Program-made: the position numbers and the translations under genes
Shown here: positions 23,941-32,466 of the stretch, in pieces
How positions within the stretch are numbered: the stretch's first letter is position 1
How the letters are laid out: each line of letters starts with the position of its first letter
Notes under the pieces: generated by a model
Told to the model about the DNA's origin: nothing
Database searches by the model: none
The model's input: the letters and a program-made list of their open reading frames with translations, nothing else
Assembly: GCA_016874295.1 (NCBI GenBank)
Contig: VGUH01000004.1
Location: forward strand, 62,001-126,000
DNA length: 64,000 nucleotides
Origin: Gammaproteobacteria bacterium
Lineage (GTDB): Bacteria > Pseudomonadota > Gammaproteobacteria > Steroidobacterales > Steroidobacteraceae
Direction: 5' to 3'

Positions 23941-25094
23941 GCGAACCTGCCGCCCCCGCGGGCGCATTCAAGCCCAAGAAGTCGGTCGCCCTGTCCGGGG
24001 TGGTCGCCGGCAACACGGAGATCTGCACCGTGGGCCGCAGCGGCAACGATCTGCACTACCGCGGCTACGACATCCTCGACATCGCGGAAGCCTGCGAATT
24101 CGAGGAGATCGCCCACCTGCTGATCCACGAAAAGCTGCCGAGCCCCGCCGAACTCGCCGCCTACAAGCGGCGCTTGCTGGGCCTGCGCGGCCTCAGCGGG
24201 CGGCTGAAGGCGGTGCTCGAGCAGCTCCCGGCAACGGCGCATCCGATGGACGTGCTGCGCACCAGTATCTCCGCTCTCGGCTGTGAGTCTCCCGAGGACC
24301 CGGGGCACGCGCCGGCAGGCGCGCGGCTGGTGGCGGACAGGCTCGTGGCCTGCACCGGCTCGATGCTCTGCTACTGGTACCACTTCGCGAACGGCGGCCG
24401 GCGCATCGAGGTCGACACCGAAGACGACTCGGCGGGCGGCCATTTCCTGCACATGCTGCATGGCAGGCCGCCCCCGGCCAGCTGGGTGCGCGCCATGCAC
24501 ACCTCGCTGATCCTGTATGCCGAGCACGAGTTCAACGCCTCGACGTTCACCGCCCGCGTGATCGCCGGCACCGGCTCCGACATGCACTCGGCGATCAGCG
24601 GCGCGATCGGCGCGCTGCGCGGGCCGAAACACGGCGGTGCGAACGAAGTTGCGCTCGAGATCCAGCAGCGGTATGCGGGACCGGACGATGCGGAGGCGGA
24701 CATCAGGCGCCGGCTCGCGGAGAAGGAGGTGGTCATCGGCTTCGGGCACCCGGTCTATACCGTGGCGGACCCGCGCAATGTCGTCATCAAGCGGGTCGCC
24801 GAGAGGCTTGCCGCGGAGTCCGGCGATTTCCGCATGTACCGCATCGCCGAGCGCATCGAGTCGGTGATGTGGGAGGCCAAGCGCATGTTTCCGAACCTCG
24901 ACTGGTTCAGTGCGGTCGCCTACCACCGCATGGGCGTCCCGACGGCGATGTTCACGCCGCTGTTCGTCATCTCGCGCACCACCGGCTGGGCCGCGCATGT
25001 CATGGAACAGCGCGCCGACGGCAAGATCATCCGCCCCAGCGCCAATTACACCGGGCCGGAGCCGCGCAAGGTTCCGCCTGCGAGCGAAAGATAG
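23937..25094 (+). CDS. prpC: 2-methylcitrate synthase
   Basis: PrpC condenses propionyl-CoA with oxaloacetate. The 385-aa protein starts at a GTG in the prpB stop (GTGA). It has the citrate-synthase fold signatures [27 protein letters not shown], the first active-site histidine region [13 protein letters not shown], the second [14 protein letters not shown], and the aspartate-bearing ...[20 protein letters not shown]. Its length and sequence favour methylcitrate over citrate synthase, and the operon context settles it. Confidence 0.95.
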   Translation: MSEPAAPAGAFKPKKSVALSGVVAGNTEICTVGRSGNDLHYRGYDILDIAEACEFEEIAHLLIHEKLPSPAELAAYKRRLLGLRGLSGRLKAVLEQLPATAHPMDVLRTSISALGCESPEDPGHAPAGARLVADRLVACTGSMLCYWYHFANGGRRIEVDTEDDSAGGHFLHMLHGRPPPASWVRAMHTSLILYAEHEFNASTFTARVIAGTGSDMHSAISGAIGALRGPKHGGANEVALEIQQRYAGPDDAEADIRRRLAEKEVVIGFGHPVYTVADPRNVVIKRVAERLAAESGDFRMYRIAERIESVMWEAKRMFPNLDWFSAVAYHRMGVPTAMFTPLFVISRTTGWAAHVMEQRADGKIIRPSANYTGPEPRKVPPASER

Positions 25095-25103
25095 GTTTCT
25101 GAC

Positions 25104-26555
25104 ATGAACCACCATGACATCCGCTCTGCCGAGCGGCCCGCCCCCGATCGCGTGCTCGTCGACATCGCGACTTACGCCCGCGATGCCCGGATCGCGAGCG
25201 ACGTCGCCTACGAGACCGCGCGCTACTGCCTGATGGACACCCTCGCCTGCGGCTTCCAGGCGCTGTCCTTCCCGGCCTGCACGCGCATGCTCGGGCCCGT
25301 GGTGCCGGGCGCCACCATGACGGGCGGCGCGCGCGTGCCGGGCACCAGCTTCGAGCTCGACCCGGTGCAGGCGGCCTTCAATATCGGCGCCATGATCCGC
25401 TGGCTCGATTTCAACGACACCTGGCTCGCCGCGGAATGGGGTCACCCGTCGGACAACCTGGGCGGAATTCTCGCGGTCGCCGACTGGCAGGCGCGCAAGG
25501 CCGTCGCCGAAGACCGCCCGCCCCCCCGCGTGCGTGAGCTACTGACCGCAATGATCAAGGCACACGAGATCCAGGGCGTGACGGCGCTGGAAAACGCCTA
25601 TAACCGGGTCGGACTGGACCACGTCATCCTGGTGCGGGTCGCGACCACGGCCGTCGCCGCCGCGATGCTGGGCGGTACCGAGGAACAGGTCGTGAGTGCA
25701 GTTTCGAACGCTTGGATCGACGGCGGGGCGCTGCGCACCTATCGGCACGCGCCGAACACGGGCTCCCGCAAGAGCTGGGCTGCGGGAGATGCCACGAGTC
25801 GCGGCGTGCGTCACGCGCTGATCGCCCTGCGCGGCGAGATGGGCTATCCATCCGCGTTGACTGCGCCGAAGTGGGGCTTCTACGACGTGCTGTTCCGCGG
25901 CAGCCCGTTCGTCTACAAGCAGGGGTTCGGCAGCTACGTGATGGAAAACGTGCTGTTCAAGATCAGCTACCCGGCCGAGTTCCACGCCCAGACGGCCGTC
26001 GAGTGTGCGATGCAATTGCATCCCGAGGTGAAGGACCGCCTGGACGCCATCGAGCGCATCCTGATCGAGACGCAGGAACCGGGAGTGCGCATCATCGACA
26101 AGACCGGTCCGCTCGCGAATCCCGCCGACCGCGACCACTGCATTCAGTACATGGTCGCAATCCCGCTGATTCATGGGCGTCTGACAGCCGCGGACTACGA
26201 GGACGACGTGGCGCGCGACCCGCGCGTCGATGCGCTCCGCGCACGCATGGAGGTACGCGAGAATCCGGTCTTCACGGCCGATTACTACGCCGCCGACAAG
26301 CGCTTCATCGGCAACGCGATCCAGGTGTTCTTCAAGGACGGGTCCCGCACCGCGCGCGTGCACGTCGATACGCCGATCGGTCACCGGCGCCGGCGTTCGG
26401 AAGGCTACCCCGTGCTGGTCGAAAAATTCCGGGCTTCGCTCTCGCCCGTGTTCCCGGACAGGCAGCGGGCACGAATCGAGTCTTTGTTCGCGGACCCGGC
26501 CCGGCTCGATGCCATGGCGGTCGACGACTTCGTCGCGCACCTGGTGCGTAACTGA
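25104..26555 (+). CDS. prpD: 2-methylcitrate dehydratase
   Basis: PrpD dehydrates 2-methylcitrate to 2-methyl-cis-aconitate without an iron-sulfur cluster. The 483-aa protein is full length for the MmgE/PrpD family, with [49 protein letters not shown] and [17 protein letters not shown]. It lies nine bases after prpC. A separate hydratase for the next step (AcnD/PrpF or the housekeeping AcnB) is not in the window. Confidence 0.95.
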   Translation: MNHHDIRSAERPAPDRVLVDIATYARDARIASDVAYETARYCLMDTLACGFQALSFPACTRMLGPVVPGATMTGGARVPGTSFELDPVQAAFNIGAMIRWLDFNDTWLAAEWGHPSDNLGGILAVADWQARKAVAEDRPPPRVRELLTAMIKAHEIQGVTALENAYNRVGLDHVILVRVATTAVAAAMLGGTEEQVVSAVSNAWIDGGALRTYRHAPNTGSRKSWAAGDATSRGVRHALIALRGEMGYPSALTAPKWGFYDVLFRGSPFVYKQGFGSYVMENVLFKISYPAEFHAQTAVECAMQLHPEVKDRLDAIERILIETQEPGVRIIDKTGPLANPADRDHCIQYMVAIPLIHGRLTAADYEDDVARDPRVDALRARMEVRENPVFTADYYAADKRFIGNAIQVFFKDGSRTARVHVDTPIGHRRRRSEGYPVLVEKFRASLSPVFPDRQRARIESLFADPARLDAMAVDDFVAHLVRN

Positions 26556-26573
26556 CGCCGCACCTGTCGGACC

Positions 26574-26957
26574 TCAGTCCCCGAATATCGTGAGCTGGCT
26601 GACATCCACGGGCCGTCCGCGGCGGCGACGACCGCCGCCGACTCCCTTGCGGCTCCTGGCCCCCGACCCGGCACCTGCCAGACCAGCGATGTAGAAGGCG
26701 AGCGCCATGAGCGCGGGTCTGCGCAACGAATAGAGAATAAACCTGCCCTCCGGGCGCGCCTCGATCACGCCGGTCCGGCTCAGCTCCTTGAGATGGAAGG
26801 ACAGCGTCGAGGGCGGGCAGCGGATCGCCCGGGCGAGATCCCCTGCCTTTACCCCCGCGGAGCCCGCGTTGGCCACCCGGTCGAGAATCTGCAGGCGGGT
26901 CGGCTGGGCTAGGGCGGCCAGAATCGATGCCTGTCGCAGGGTCTGGGAATCGGCCAT
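26574..26957 (-). CDS. ArsR-family transcriptional regulator
   Basis: A 127-aa winged-helix protein: LAALAQPTRLQILDRVANAG, the recognition region CPPSTLSFHLKELSRTG and the wing VIEARPEGRFILYSL (residues ~8-75). The C-terminal tail is glycine/arginine-rich and has no obvious metal-binding cysteines, so the signal sensed is unknown. The start is the ATG at 26957. It is convergent with prpD, 18 bases apart, and may or may not control the prp genes. Confidence 0.85.
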   Translation of the reverse strand: MADSQTLRQASILAALAQPTRLQILDRVANAGSAGVKAGDLARAIRCPPSTLSFHLKELSRTGVIEARPEGRFILYSLRRPALMALAFYIAGLAGAGSGARSRKGVGGGRRRRGRPVDVSQLTIFGD

Positions 26958-27189
26958 GGGATCGCCTCGCAGGCGAGTTTCCGTGGCAGTAGAACCGAAA
27001 TTCTTGACCCAGCGCAAGAAATCCGCCACCGGGGAGGTTCCTTTGCCTAGAAATCGCGCTATATTCGCGGCGTATCGATTTGATGTTACGGGGAACTTCG
27101 AACCGTTACACGGTGTTGTCAACCTGGGGCCGATGACCTTTCCATTGAAATAGAACCAAGCAGCGATTGTCAGGGAGCCGAGAAACACC

Positions 27190-27589
27190 GTGAGCGAAAC
27201 CGCCTGGGAGAGTCTACACAAGGCCACGCTTGAACTGGCCAAGCCTGCGGCGCTGAAGCAGCGTCTCACCGACGCCTATACGCGCCATCTGAGGGATCTT
27301 TCGACGCAGGAGATGCCCCCGGCGAGTTGCGCCAGGATTTCGAGGCGCTGCGCCAGTCCATGACGCGGATACAGCCACAGCAAGGCGAATGCCCGGTGAG
27401 TGCCACCGTGCGCAAGATGTCGATCGGTAGGCGGACGCCTGTGCCGCACGCATCGTCGCCCTGCTCGACACGCTGCACCGCACCAGCCTGGTGGCGGGCC
27501 CGCGCGCGAGCAGCCAGCCTAGACCGCGCTCGACCGGCGACACCGCGTCGTCGCGCATCCCGACACTGATCAGCGTCAATCGAGCTTGA
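27190..27589 (+). pseudogene. Conserved hypothetical gene with two one-base deletions
   Basis: Read through two frame changes, this is one protein of about 133 residues: SETAWESLHKATLELA and LTDAYTRHLRDLSTQEMP (frame 1), GELRQDFEALRQSMTRIQP and VRKMSIG (next frame), ADACAARIVALLDTLHRT (third frame). The first shift falls in a run of five C (27316-27320), the second at 27428-27429, where GGTAGGCG should be GGTGAGGCG. Each is explained by one lost base. The start is a GTG. The last bases overlap the convergent TIR-like gene. The protein family is unknown to me. Confidence 0.65.
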
Positions 27590-28049
27590 ATTCGATCACG
27601 TCCCAGCGCGTCGTGTCCTCATGACGCGCCTGGCGACGGATTGCATCCGCCATCTCACGCCCGTTCCAGGGCACCACTTCGTCGGCCATTTCGCGCAGCT
27701 TCGCCGGCACCGTCTCGCTGGTGCCGAATGGCTCGAGGCCCACGAGCGGCTTGTCGCAGGACTGCGCGTAGAGGCACTGGTACTCGATTACGGTAGCGTC
27801 GCGCAGGTAGAGCGAGGACAGGACCACGATAACCTCCGCGTCGGTGATCTGCCGCCTGAGATCCTCCCGGATCGCCTCCCTCTCCCTGCTGCGCGGCGGC
27901 TTGTCCGGAGTCGCGAGATTCGCGTAAAAGAAGTTCGGCTGGGCCTCGAGATATTCGAAGACGCGGAAGTAGGACTCATCGGGCGCGTACAGATGGGTCA
28001 CGAAAAGCCGGATGGGATTGTTCTCCGCCGTCACCGGTACCGCCTCCAT
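27576..28049 (-). CDS. TIR-like (MTH538/DUF1863-type) protein
   Basis: A 157-aa single-domain protein resembling the TIR-like family that includes MTH538 and ThsB. It has a first strand RLFVTHLYAPDESYFRVFEYL, then LRRQITDAEVIVVLSSLYLRD, a helix VIEYQCLYAQSCDKPLVGLEP and the end ADEVVPWNGREMADAIRR. In many relatives the helix reads WxxYEIxxA with a glutamate; by my alignment this position is Gln here (IEYQ), so enzymatic activity is uncertain. ThsB-type proteins act in Thoeris anti-phage defence with ThsA, but no ThsA-like or other effector is adjacent. A signalling or adaptor role cannot be excluded. Confidence 0.7.
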   Translation of the reverse strand: MEAVPVTAENNPIRLFVTHLYAPDESYFRVFEYLEAQPNFFYANLATPDKPPRSREREAIREDLRRQITDAEVIVVLSSLYLRDATVIEYQCLYAQSCDKPLVGLEPFGTSETVPAKLREMADEVVPWNGREMADAIRRQARHEDTTRWDVIEFKLD

Positions 28050-28105
28050 CCTCGTCCCTCGCCTAGAACACGCCTTTGGCCCGCACCCGGGTACCGCCGC
28101 CGCTG

Positions 28106-28885
28106 ATGCGCCTGCTCGTCTACAACATCCGCTATGCGACCGGTACCGGCCCGGCGTTCCATCTGCCGGTGCCTGGCGCAGGCTATCTGCGCAGCAGCCA
28201 CCAGATTCTCGAACGCATCACCGACTTCATCGCCGAGCGTGACCCGGACATCGTCGGCCTGATCGAGGTGGACACGGGTTCGATCCGGAGCGGCATGATC
28301 AACCAGGCCGAGTTCATCGCCAGCCACCTGGCGCATTTCTCGACCTACCAGTGCAAGTACGGCGAGGACTCGCTGAACCAGTTCATGCCGATCGTGCGCA
28401 AGCAGGCGAACGCCTTCCTGGCGGCGCCGCGCGTGCACGGTGAGCGCTTCCACTATTTCGAGACCGGCATAAAGAAACTGATCATCGAGCTCGAGCTCGA
28501 CGACGTCGCGGTCTTCCTCGTGCACCTGTCGCTCAAGTTCAGGCACCGGCACTACCAGCTCCGCCACCTGCACCAGCTGGTACGGCGCCAGACGAAACCC
28601 GTGATCGTCGCCGGCGATTTCAACACGTTCTGGGGCGAGCATGAGATCTACCTCTTCATGCAAGCCGCGGGCCTGCGCAGCGCAAACATCGCCGGTCTGC
28701 CCTCCTACCCGAGCCGCTGGCCCCGCAAGGAGCTCGACTTCATTCTCTATGGTCAGGGCATCGTATCGAAGGGCTTCGACATCCCGACCGTGCCGCTCTC
28801 CGATCACCTGCCGCTGGTGTTCGATTTCGAGGTCGATCCCGACTTTGTGCGCGCGCCAGCCGTGGAGGCTGCGGCGAAGGCGTGA
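28106..28885 (+). CDS. Endonuclease/exonuclease/phosphatase (EEP) family protein
   Basis: A 259-aa cytosolic protein of the EEP fold. It has the first-strand Asn motif LLVYNIRYATG, the metal-binding Glu in DIVGLIEVDTGS, the catalytic pair in KPVIVAGDFNTFWGEHE, RKELDFILYG and the terminal SDHLPLVFDFEV. All catalytic residues appear present. The substrate could be a phosphodiester or a phosphorylated lipid; the family is broad. The ATG at 28106 is chosen over an upstream TTG because the fold starts immediately. It is divergent from the TIR-like gene. Confidence 0.85.
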   Translation: MRLLVYNIRYATGTGPAFHLPVPGAGYLRSSHQILERITDFIAERDPDIVGLIEVDTGSIRSGMINQAEFIASHLAHFSTYQCKYGEDSLNQFMPIVRKQANAFLAAPRVHGERFHYFETGIKKLIIELELDDVAVFLVHLSLKFRHRHYQLRHLHQLVRRQTKPVIVAGDFNTFWGEHEIYLFMQAAGLRSANIAGLPSYPSRWPRKELDFILYGQGIVSKGFDIPTVPLSDHLPLVFDFEVDPDFVRAPAVEAAAKA

Positions 28886-28936
28886 TCGGCGCGGGGAGCG
28901 CATAATCGGGCGTCGTTCCACTGCGGGTTCCGATCG

Positions 28937-30970
28937 ATGCCGACTTCCCCGAAGCACTGGCGCCTCGAAACCGATGCCGACGGCATCGCCACGCTCACCT
29001 TCGACCTGCTGGGCGGCAGCACCAACACGCTCGGCAGTGAGGCGATGCGCGAGCTCGGCGAGTGTATCGCCGGGATCGAAGTCGCGAAACCACGCGCCGT
29101 CGTCCTGTGCTCGGCGAAGGACAACGGTTTCGTCGCGGGGGCCGATATCACGGAGTTCGGCAAGCTCAGCGACCCCGAGCAGGCTTTTCGCCTCGTGCGC
29201 GCGGGCCAGGAGGTGTTCGACCGGCTCGAGCACCTGCCGATGCCGACTGTCGCTGCCGTCCACGGCTTCGCGCTCGGCGGCGGACTCGAGCTTGCGCTCG
29301 CCTGCCGTTACCGCGTCGGCGCCGATGACAGCAAGCTGAATCTCGGCCTGCCGGAGGTTCAGCTCGGGCTGCACCCGGGCTTCGGCGGCACCGTGCGCGC
29401 GATGCGGCTCATGGGACCGACCGCTGCGCTCGATCTCATGCTCACTGGCAAGTCGTTGCGCGCGCCGGAGGCATTCAAGCTCGGGCTCGTGGACCGGCTC
29501 GCGCCGCGCGAGGGTCTCATGACGGCGGCCCGCGAACTGGCACTGGCGTCACCGTCTCCCCGCCGCCCGGCACTCGCGCAGCGAGCGCTGTGCTGGCCGG
29601 TCGTTCGCGGCCTGGTCGCCGGCCAGGCGCGCAAACAGGTCGCGCGGCGCGCGCGACCGGAGCATTACCCGGCCCCATACGCGATCATCGACCTCTTCGA
29701 GCGTCATGGCGCCAGCGGGAACGCGGCCTACGAGGCGGAAGCGCGCTCGATCGCGAAACTGTTCCTCTCCGAGCAGTCGCGGAATCTGGTGCGGGTATTC
29801 TTCCTGCAGAACCGGATGAAGGTGCTGGGCGGCAAGTCGGCGCGTAAGGTGGCGCACGTGCACGTCGTCGGCGCCGGCGTCATGGGCGGGGACATTGCCG
29901 CCTGGTGCGCTTCGCGCGGCCTCACGGTCACGCTGCAGGACCGCGAGATGAAGTACGTCGAGCCGGCACTCGCCCGGGCGCGCGAGTTCTTCGCCAAGCG
30001 GGCCCGGGACCCGGCGAAGGCGGGCGAGATGGCGGCGCGACTCGCCGCCGATGTTGAAGCCGCCGGCGTCGAGCGCGCCGACCTCGTCATCGAGGCGATC
30101 TTCGAAAACGCGGACGCGAAACGCGCGCTGTATGCGAAGCTCGAGCCGCGGATGAAGCCCGACGCGATCCTCGCGACCAACACCTCGAGCATCGTCCTGG
30201 AGGAGCTCGCGCGCGGGCTCGCCGACCCAGGGCGCCTCGTGGGTCTGCATTTCTTCAACCCGGTCGCGAAGATGCTGCTGGTCGAGATCATCAGCTCCGA
30301 CCGGACGCGGGCCGCCGTGGTCGGGGACGCACTCGCCTTCACCCGCCGGCTCGACAAGCTGCCCCTGCCCTGCCGCAGCTCGCCGGGCTTCGTCGTCAAC
30401 CGTGTGCTGATGCCGTACATGACCGAGGCCATGCTGGCGGCCGATGAGGGTGTGCCGCTCGCGCTCATCGACCGCGCCGCCGTCGAGTTCGGCATGCCGA
30501 TGGGCCCTATCGAGCTTGCCGACACCGTCGGCCTCGACGTCGCCTCGCACGTCGGCAGGATCCTCGCCCAGGCGTTCGGTCTGCCGGTGCCGCGCGGCAC
30601 CGCCGAATTGCTCGCGGCCGGCCACGTCGGACGCAAGTCCGGACGCGGCTACTACGCCTGGCAGGACGGCAAGCCGGTCAAACCTGCTGCCGCGGGACGC
30701 GTACCGGAGGACCTCACGGACCGGCTCGTGCTGCAGTACCTCAACGAAGCCGTCGCCTGCCTGCGTGAGCGCGTGGTCGAGGACGCGGACCTGCTGGATG
30801 CCGGGATGATCTTCGGCACCGGCTTCGCACCATTCCGTGGCGGGCCGCTGCACTACGCGCGCGCGCGCGGCGTACCCGCGATCGTCGCGCGGCTCGAGGA
30901 GCTTACTGCGCGGCACGGCCCGCGGTTCACGCCCGACGAGGGCTGGGCCGAACTCAGGGATCACGGTTAG
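28937..30970 (+). CDS. FadB/FadJ-type multifunctional enoyl-CoA hydratase / 3-hydroxyacyl-CoA dehydrogenase
   Basis: The bifunctional beta-oxidation alpha subunit hydrates enoyl-CoA and oxidises 3-hydroxyacyl-CoA. Residues ~15-190 are the crotonase domain, with FVAGADITEFGK, FALGGGLELALACRYRV and an LPEVQLGLHPGFGG active-site loop. From ~305 is the NAD-binding domain VHVVGAGVMGGDIAAWCA, then ATNTSSIVLEELA and GLHFFNPVAKMLLVEI, with the two C-terminal helical domains ending near 670. At 677 aa it is slightly shorter than E. coli FadB or FadJ (~715). No thiolase gene adjoins it, so FadJ-like use or a distant partner is likely. Confidence 0.92.
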   Translation: MPTSPKHWRLETDADGIATLTFDLLGGSTNTLGSEAMRELGECIAGIEVAKPRAVVLCSAKDNGFVAGADITEFGKLSDPEQAFRLVRAGQEVFDRLEHLPMPTVAAVHGFALGGGLELALACRYRVGADDSKLNLGLPEVQLGLHPGFGGTVRAMRLMGPTAALDLMLTGKSLRAPEAFKLGLVDRLAPREGLMTAARELALASPSPRRPALAQRALCWPVVRGLVAGQARKQVARRARPEHYPAPYAIIDLFERHGASGNAAYEAEARSIAKLFLSEQSRNLVRVFFLQNRMKVLGGKSARKVAHVHVVGAGVMGGDIAAWCASRGLTVTLQDREMKYVEPALARAREFFAKRARDPAKAGEMAARLAADVEAAGVERADLVIEAIFENADAKRALYAKLEPRMKPDAILATNTSSIVLEELARGLADPGRLVGLHFFNPVAKMLLVEIISSDRTRAAVVGDALAFTRRLDKLPLPCRSSPGFVVNRVLMPYMTEAMLAADEGVPLALIDRAAVEFGMPMGPIELADTVGLDVASHVGRILAQAFGLPVPRGTAELLAAGHVGRKSGRGYYAWQDGKPVKPAAAGRVPEDLTDRLVLQYLNEAVACLRERVVEDADLLDAGMIFGTGFAPFRGGPLHYARARGVPAIVARLEELTARHGPRFTPDEGWAELRDHG

Positions 30971-31029
30971 GGCTGGGATAGGATTCGCGCGCGCGTGGGG
31001 GCCGGTGCCTCCTGTGGATATTGCTTGAA

Positions 31030-32088
31030 ATGGCACAAGAAAAGCCGGTCGAACTCGATGTACTGCGCAGCTTCAGTCCGCTCGATGGCCTGAAGCGAGA
31101 AAACCTGCACGCGCTCTCCCGCAAGACGCGCCTCCAGGAAATGGACGCCGGGCGGGTGCTGTTCAAGGAAGGGGAATCGGACAAGCGCACGATCTACCTG
31201 GTCGGCGGCGAGGTGGAGCTGCGTACCGGCGACCGCACGGTTTCCATGCTGCGCGCCGGCATGCCGGAAGCCCGGATCGCGATCGCCCCGGGCCAGCCGC
31301 GTCGCTTCACCGCATGCGCTCTCTCGGACATCACCTTTATCGCGATCGCATCCGAACTGCTCGACGTGATGATCACCTGGGACCAGACCGGCTCCTACGA
31401 GGTCAGCGAGATCTCCGGCGGCGGCGGAGCCGAGGCCGACGACTGGATGACCGTGCTGCTGCAGACCAAGGCGTTTCACCGTATCCCGCCGGCCAACCTG
31501 CAGGCCCTGTTCATGCGCATGCAGCACGTCACCTGCCGCGCCGGCGAGATGGTCATCAAGCAGGGCGACGATGGCGACTATTTCTATGTCATCACCAAGG
31601 GATCGGCCGTGGTGACGCGCGAGACGCCGATGAACCGCGACGGCCTCAAGCTGGCCGAACTCGGCATCGGTGAATCGTTCGGCGAGGAAGCCCTGATATC
31701 GGACGCCAAGCGCAACGCGACCATCACCATGCAGACCGACGGCGCCCTGGTCCGTCTCGGCAAGGAAGATTTCAAGGAGCTCCTGAACGAGCCCCTGCTG
31801 CACTGGGCGGACCTTGCGCACGCGCGCGAGCTGATCGGGCGCGGCGCGAAATGGCTGGACGTGCGGCTGCCGTCCGAGTTCGAGACCTTTCACCTCGATG
31901 ACGCGCTGAACGTGCCGCTCTATTTCATCCGCCTGAAGGTGAAGACGCTCGACCCGAAGACGCCTTACATCGCGGTCTGCGACACGGGCCGACGCAGTTC
32001 CGCCGCCGCCTTCCTGCTTTCAGAACGGGGATTCGATGCCTACTGCCTGCAAGGCGGCATGACCGCCAACAAACTCGGGCCGGAGTAG
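31030..32088 (+). CDS. Cyclic-nucleotide-binding domain protein with C-terminal rhodanese domain
   Basis: A 352-aa protein. Residues ~12-120 form a degenerate cNMP-binding-like domain (FKEGESDKRTIYLVGGEVEL). Residues ~140-255 form a better one (GDDGDYFYVITKGSAVVTRE, then LGIGESFGEEALISDAKRNATITM, containing the phosphate-binding FGE...R pattern). Residues ~265-350 form a rhodanese domain with the active cysteine in IAVCDTGRRSSAAA. No DNA-binding domain is present. The role is unknown but probably regulatory sulfur or thiol handling under cyclic-nucleotide control. The ATG at 31030 is chosen over TTG 31021; no strong ribosome site is visible for either. Confidence 0.82.
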   Translation: MAQEKPVELDVLRSFSPLDGLKRENLHALSRKTRLQEMDAGRVLFKEGESDKRTIYLVGGEVELRTGDRTVSMLRAGMPEARIAIAPGQPRRFTACALSDITFIAIASELLDVMITWDQTGSYEVSEISGGGGAEADDWMTVLLQTKAFHRIPPANLQALFMRMQHVTCRAGEMVIKQGDDGDYFYVITKGSAVVTRETPMNRDGLKLAELGIGESFGEEALISDAKRNATITMQTDGALVRLGKEDFKELLNEPLLHWADLAHARELIGRGAKWLDVRLPSEFETFHLDDALNVPLYFIRLKVKTLDPKTPYIAVCDTGRRSSAAAFLLSERGFDAYCLQGGMTANKLGPE

Positions 32089-32113
32089 GTCGAAGGGGCG
32101 CGTCCCCTTCGGT

Positions 32114-32464
32114 TCACATCGTGTGGGTGGCCTTGTCGCCGCCGAGTGCGCCGGCGAGATAGGACTCGATCTTCTTCTGCGTCGCGCCGCGATCCTGTTC
32201 GCTGAACTGCACGCCGATGCCGGCTGTCCGCTTGCCCTGCGCGCCCTTCGGCGTCAGCCAGATGACGCAACCGGCGACCGGCAGCTTTTCTTCCTCCCCC
32301 ATCAGGTTCAGCAGCATGAAGACCTCGTCGCCGAGCCGGTAGCTGCTGTTGGTCGGGATGAACAGGCCACCGTTCTTCACGAATGGCATGTACGCGAGAT
32401 AAAGCGCGCTCTTGTCCTTGATGGTCAGGGTCAGAAGGCCAGGTTTGGTGGATTGCTCGCGCAT
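32114..32464 (-). CDS. pilZ: Type IV pilus PilZ-domain protein
   Basis: A 116-aa single PilZ domain: LLTLTIKDKSALYLAYMPF, then KNGGLFIPTNSSYRLGDEVF, CVIWLTPKGAQGKRTAGIGVQF. It lacks the RxxxR c-di-GMP-binding motif, as does the pilus-assembly protein PilZ of Pseudomonas and Xanthomonas, which does not bind the nucleotide. The tmk-holB-pilZ order is typical of these bacteria. It begins two bases after the holB stop, with little Shine-Dalgarno. It ends the long minus-strand operon and is convergent with the cNMP/rhodanese gene. Confidence 0.9.
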   Translation of the reverse strand: MREQSTKPGLLTLTIKDKSALYLAYMPFVKNGGLFIPTNSSYRLGDEVFMLLNLMGEEEKLPVAGCVIWLTPKGAQGKRTAGIGVQFSEQDRGATQKKIESYLAGALGGDKATHTM

Positions 32465-32466
32465 TT

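Noticed and set aside
23047-26957. ArsR-type gene as the certain regulator of prpBCD
   Set aside because: It is convergent with prpD, not upstream of prpB, and no clear shared operator was found; the link stays hypothetical.
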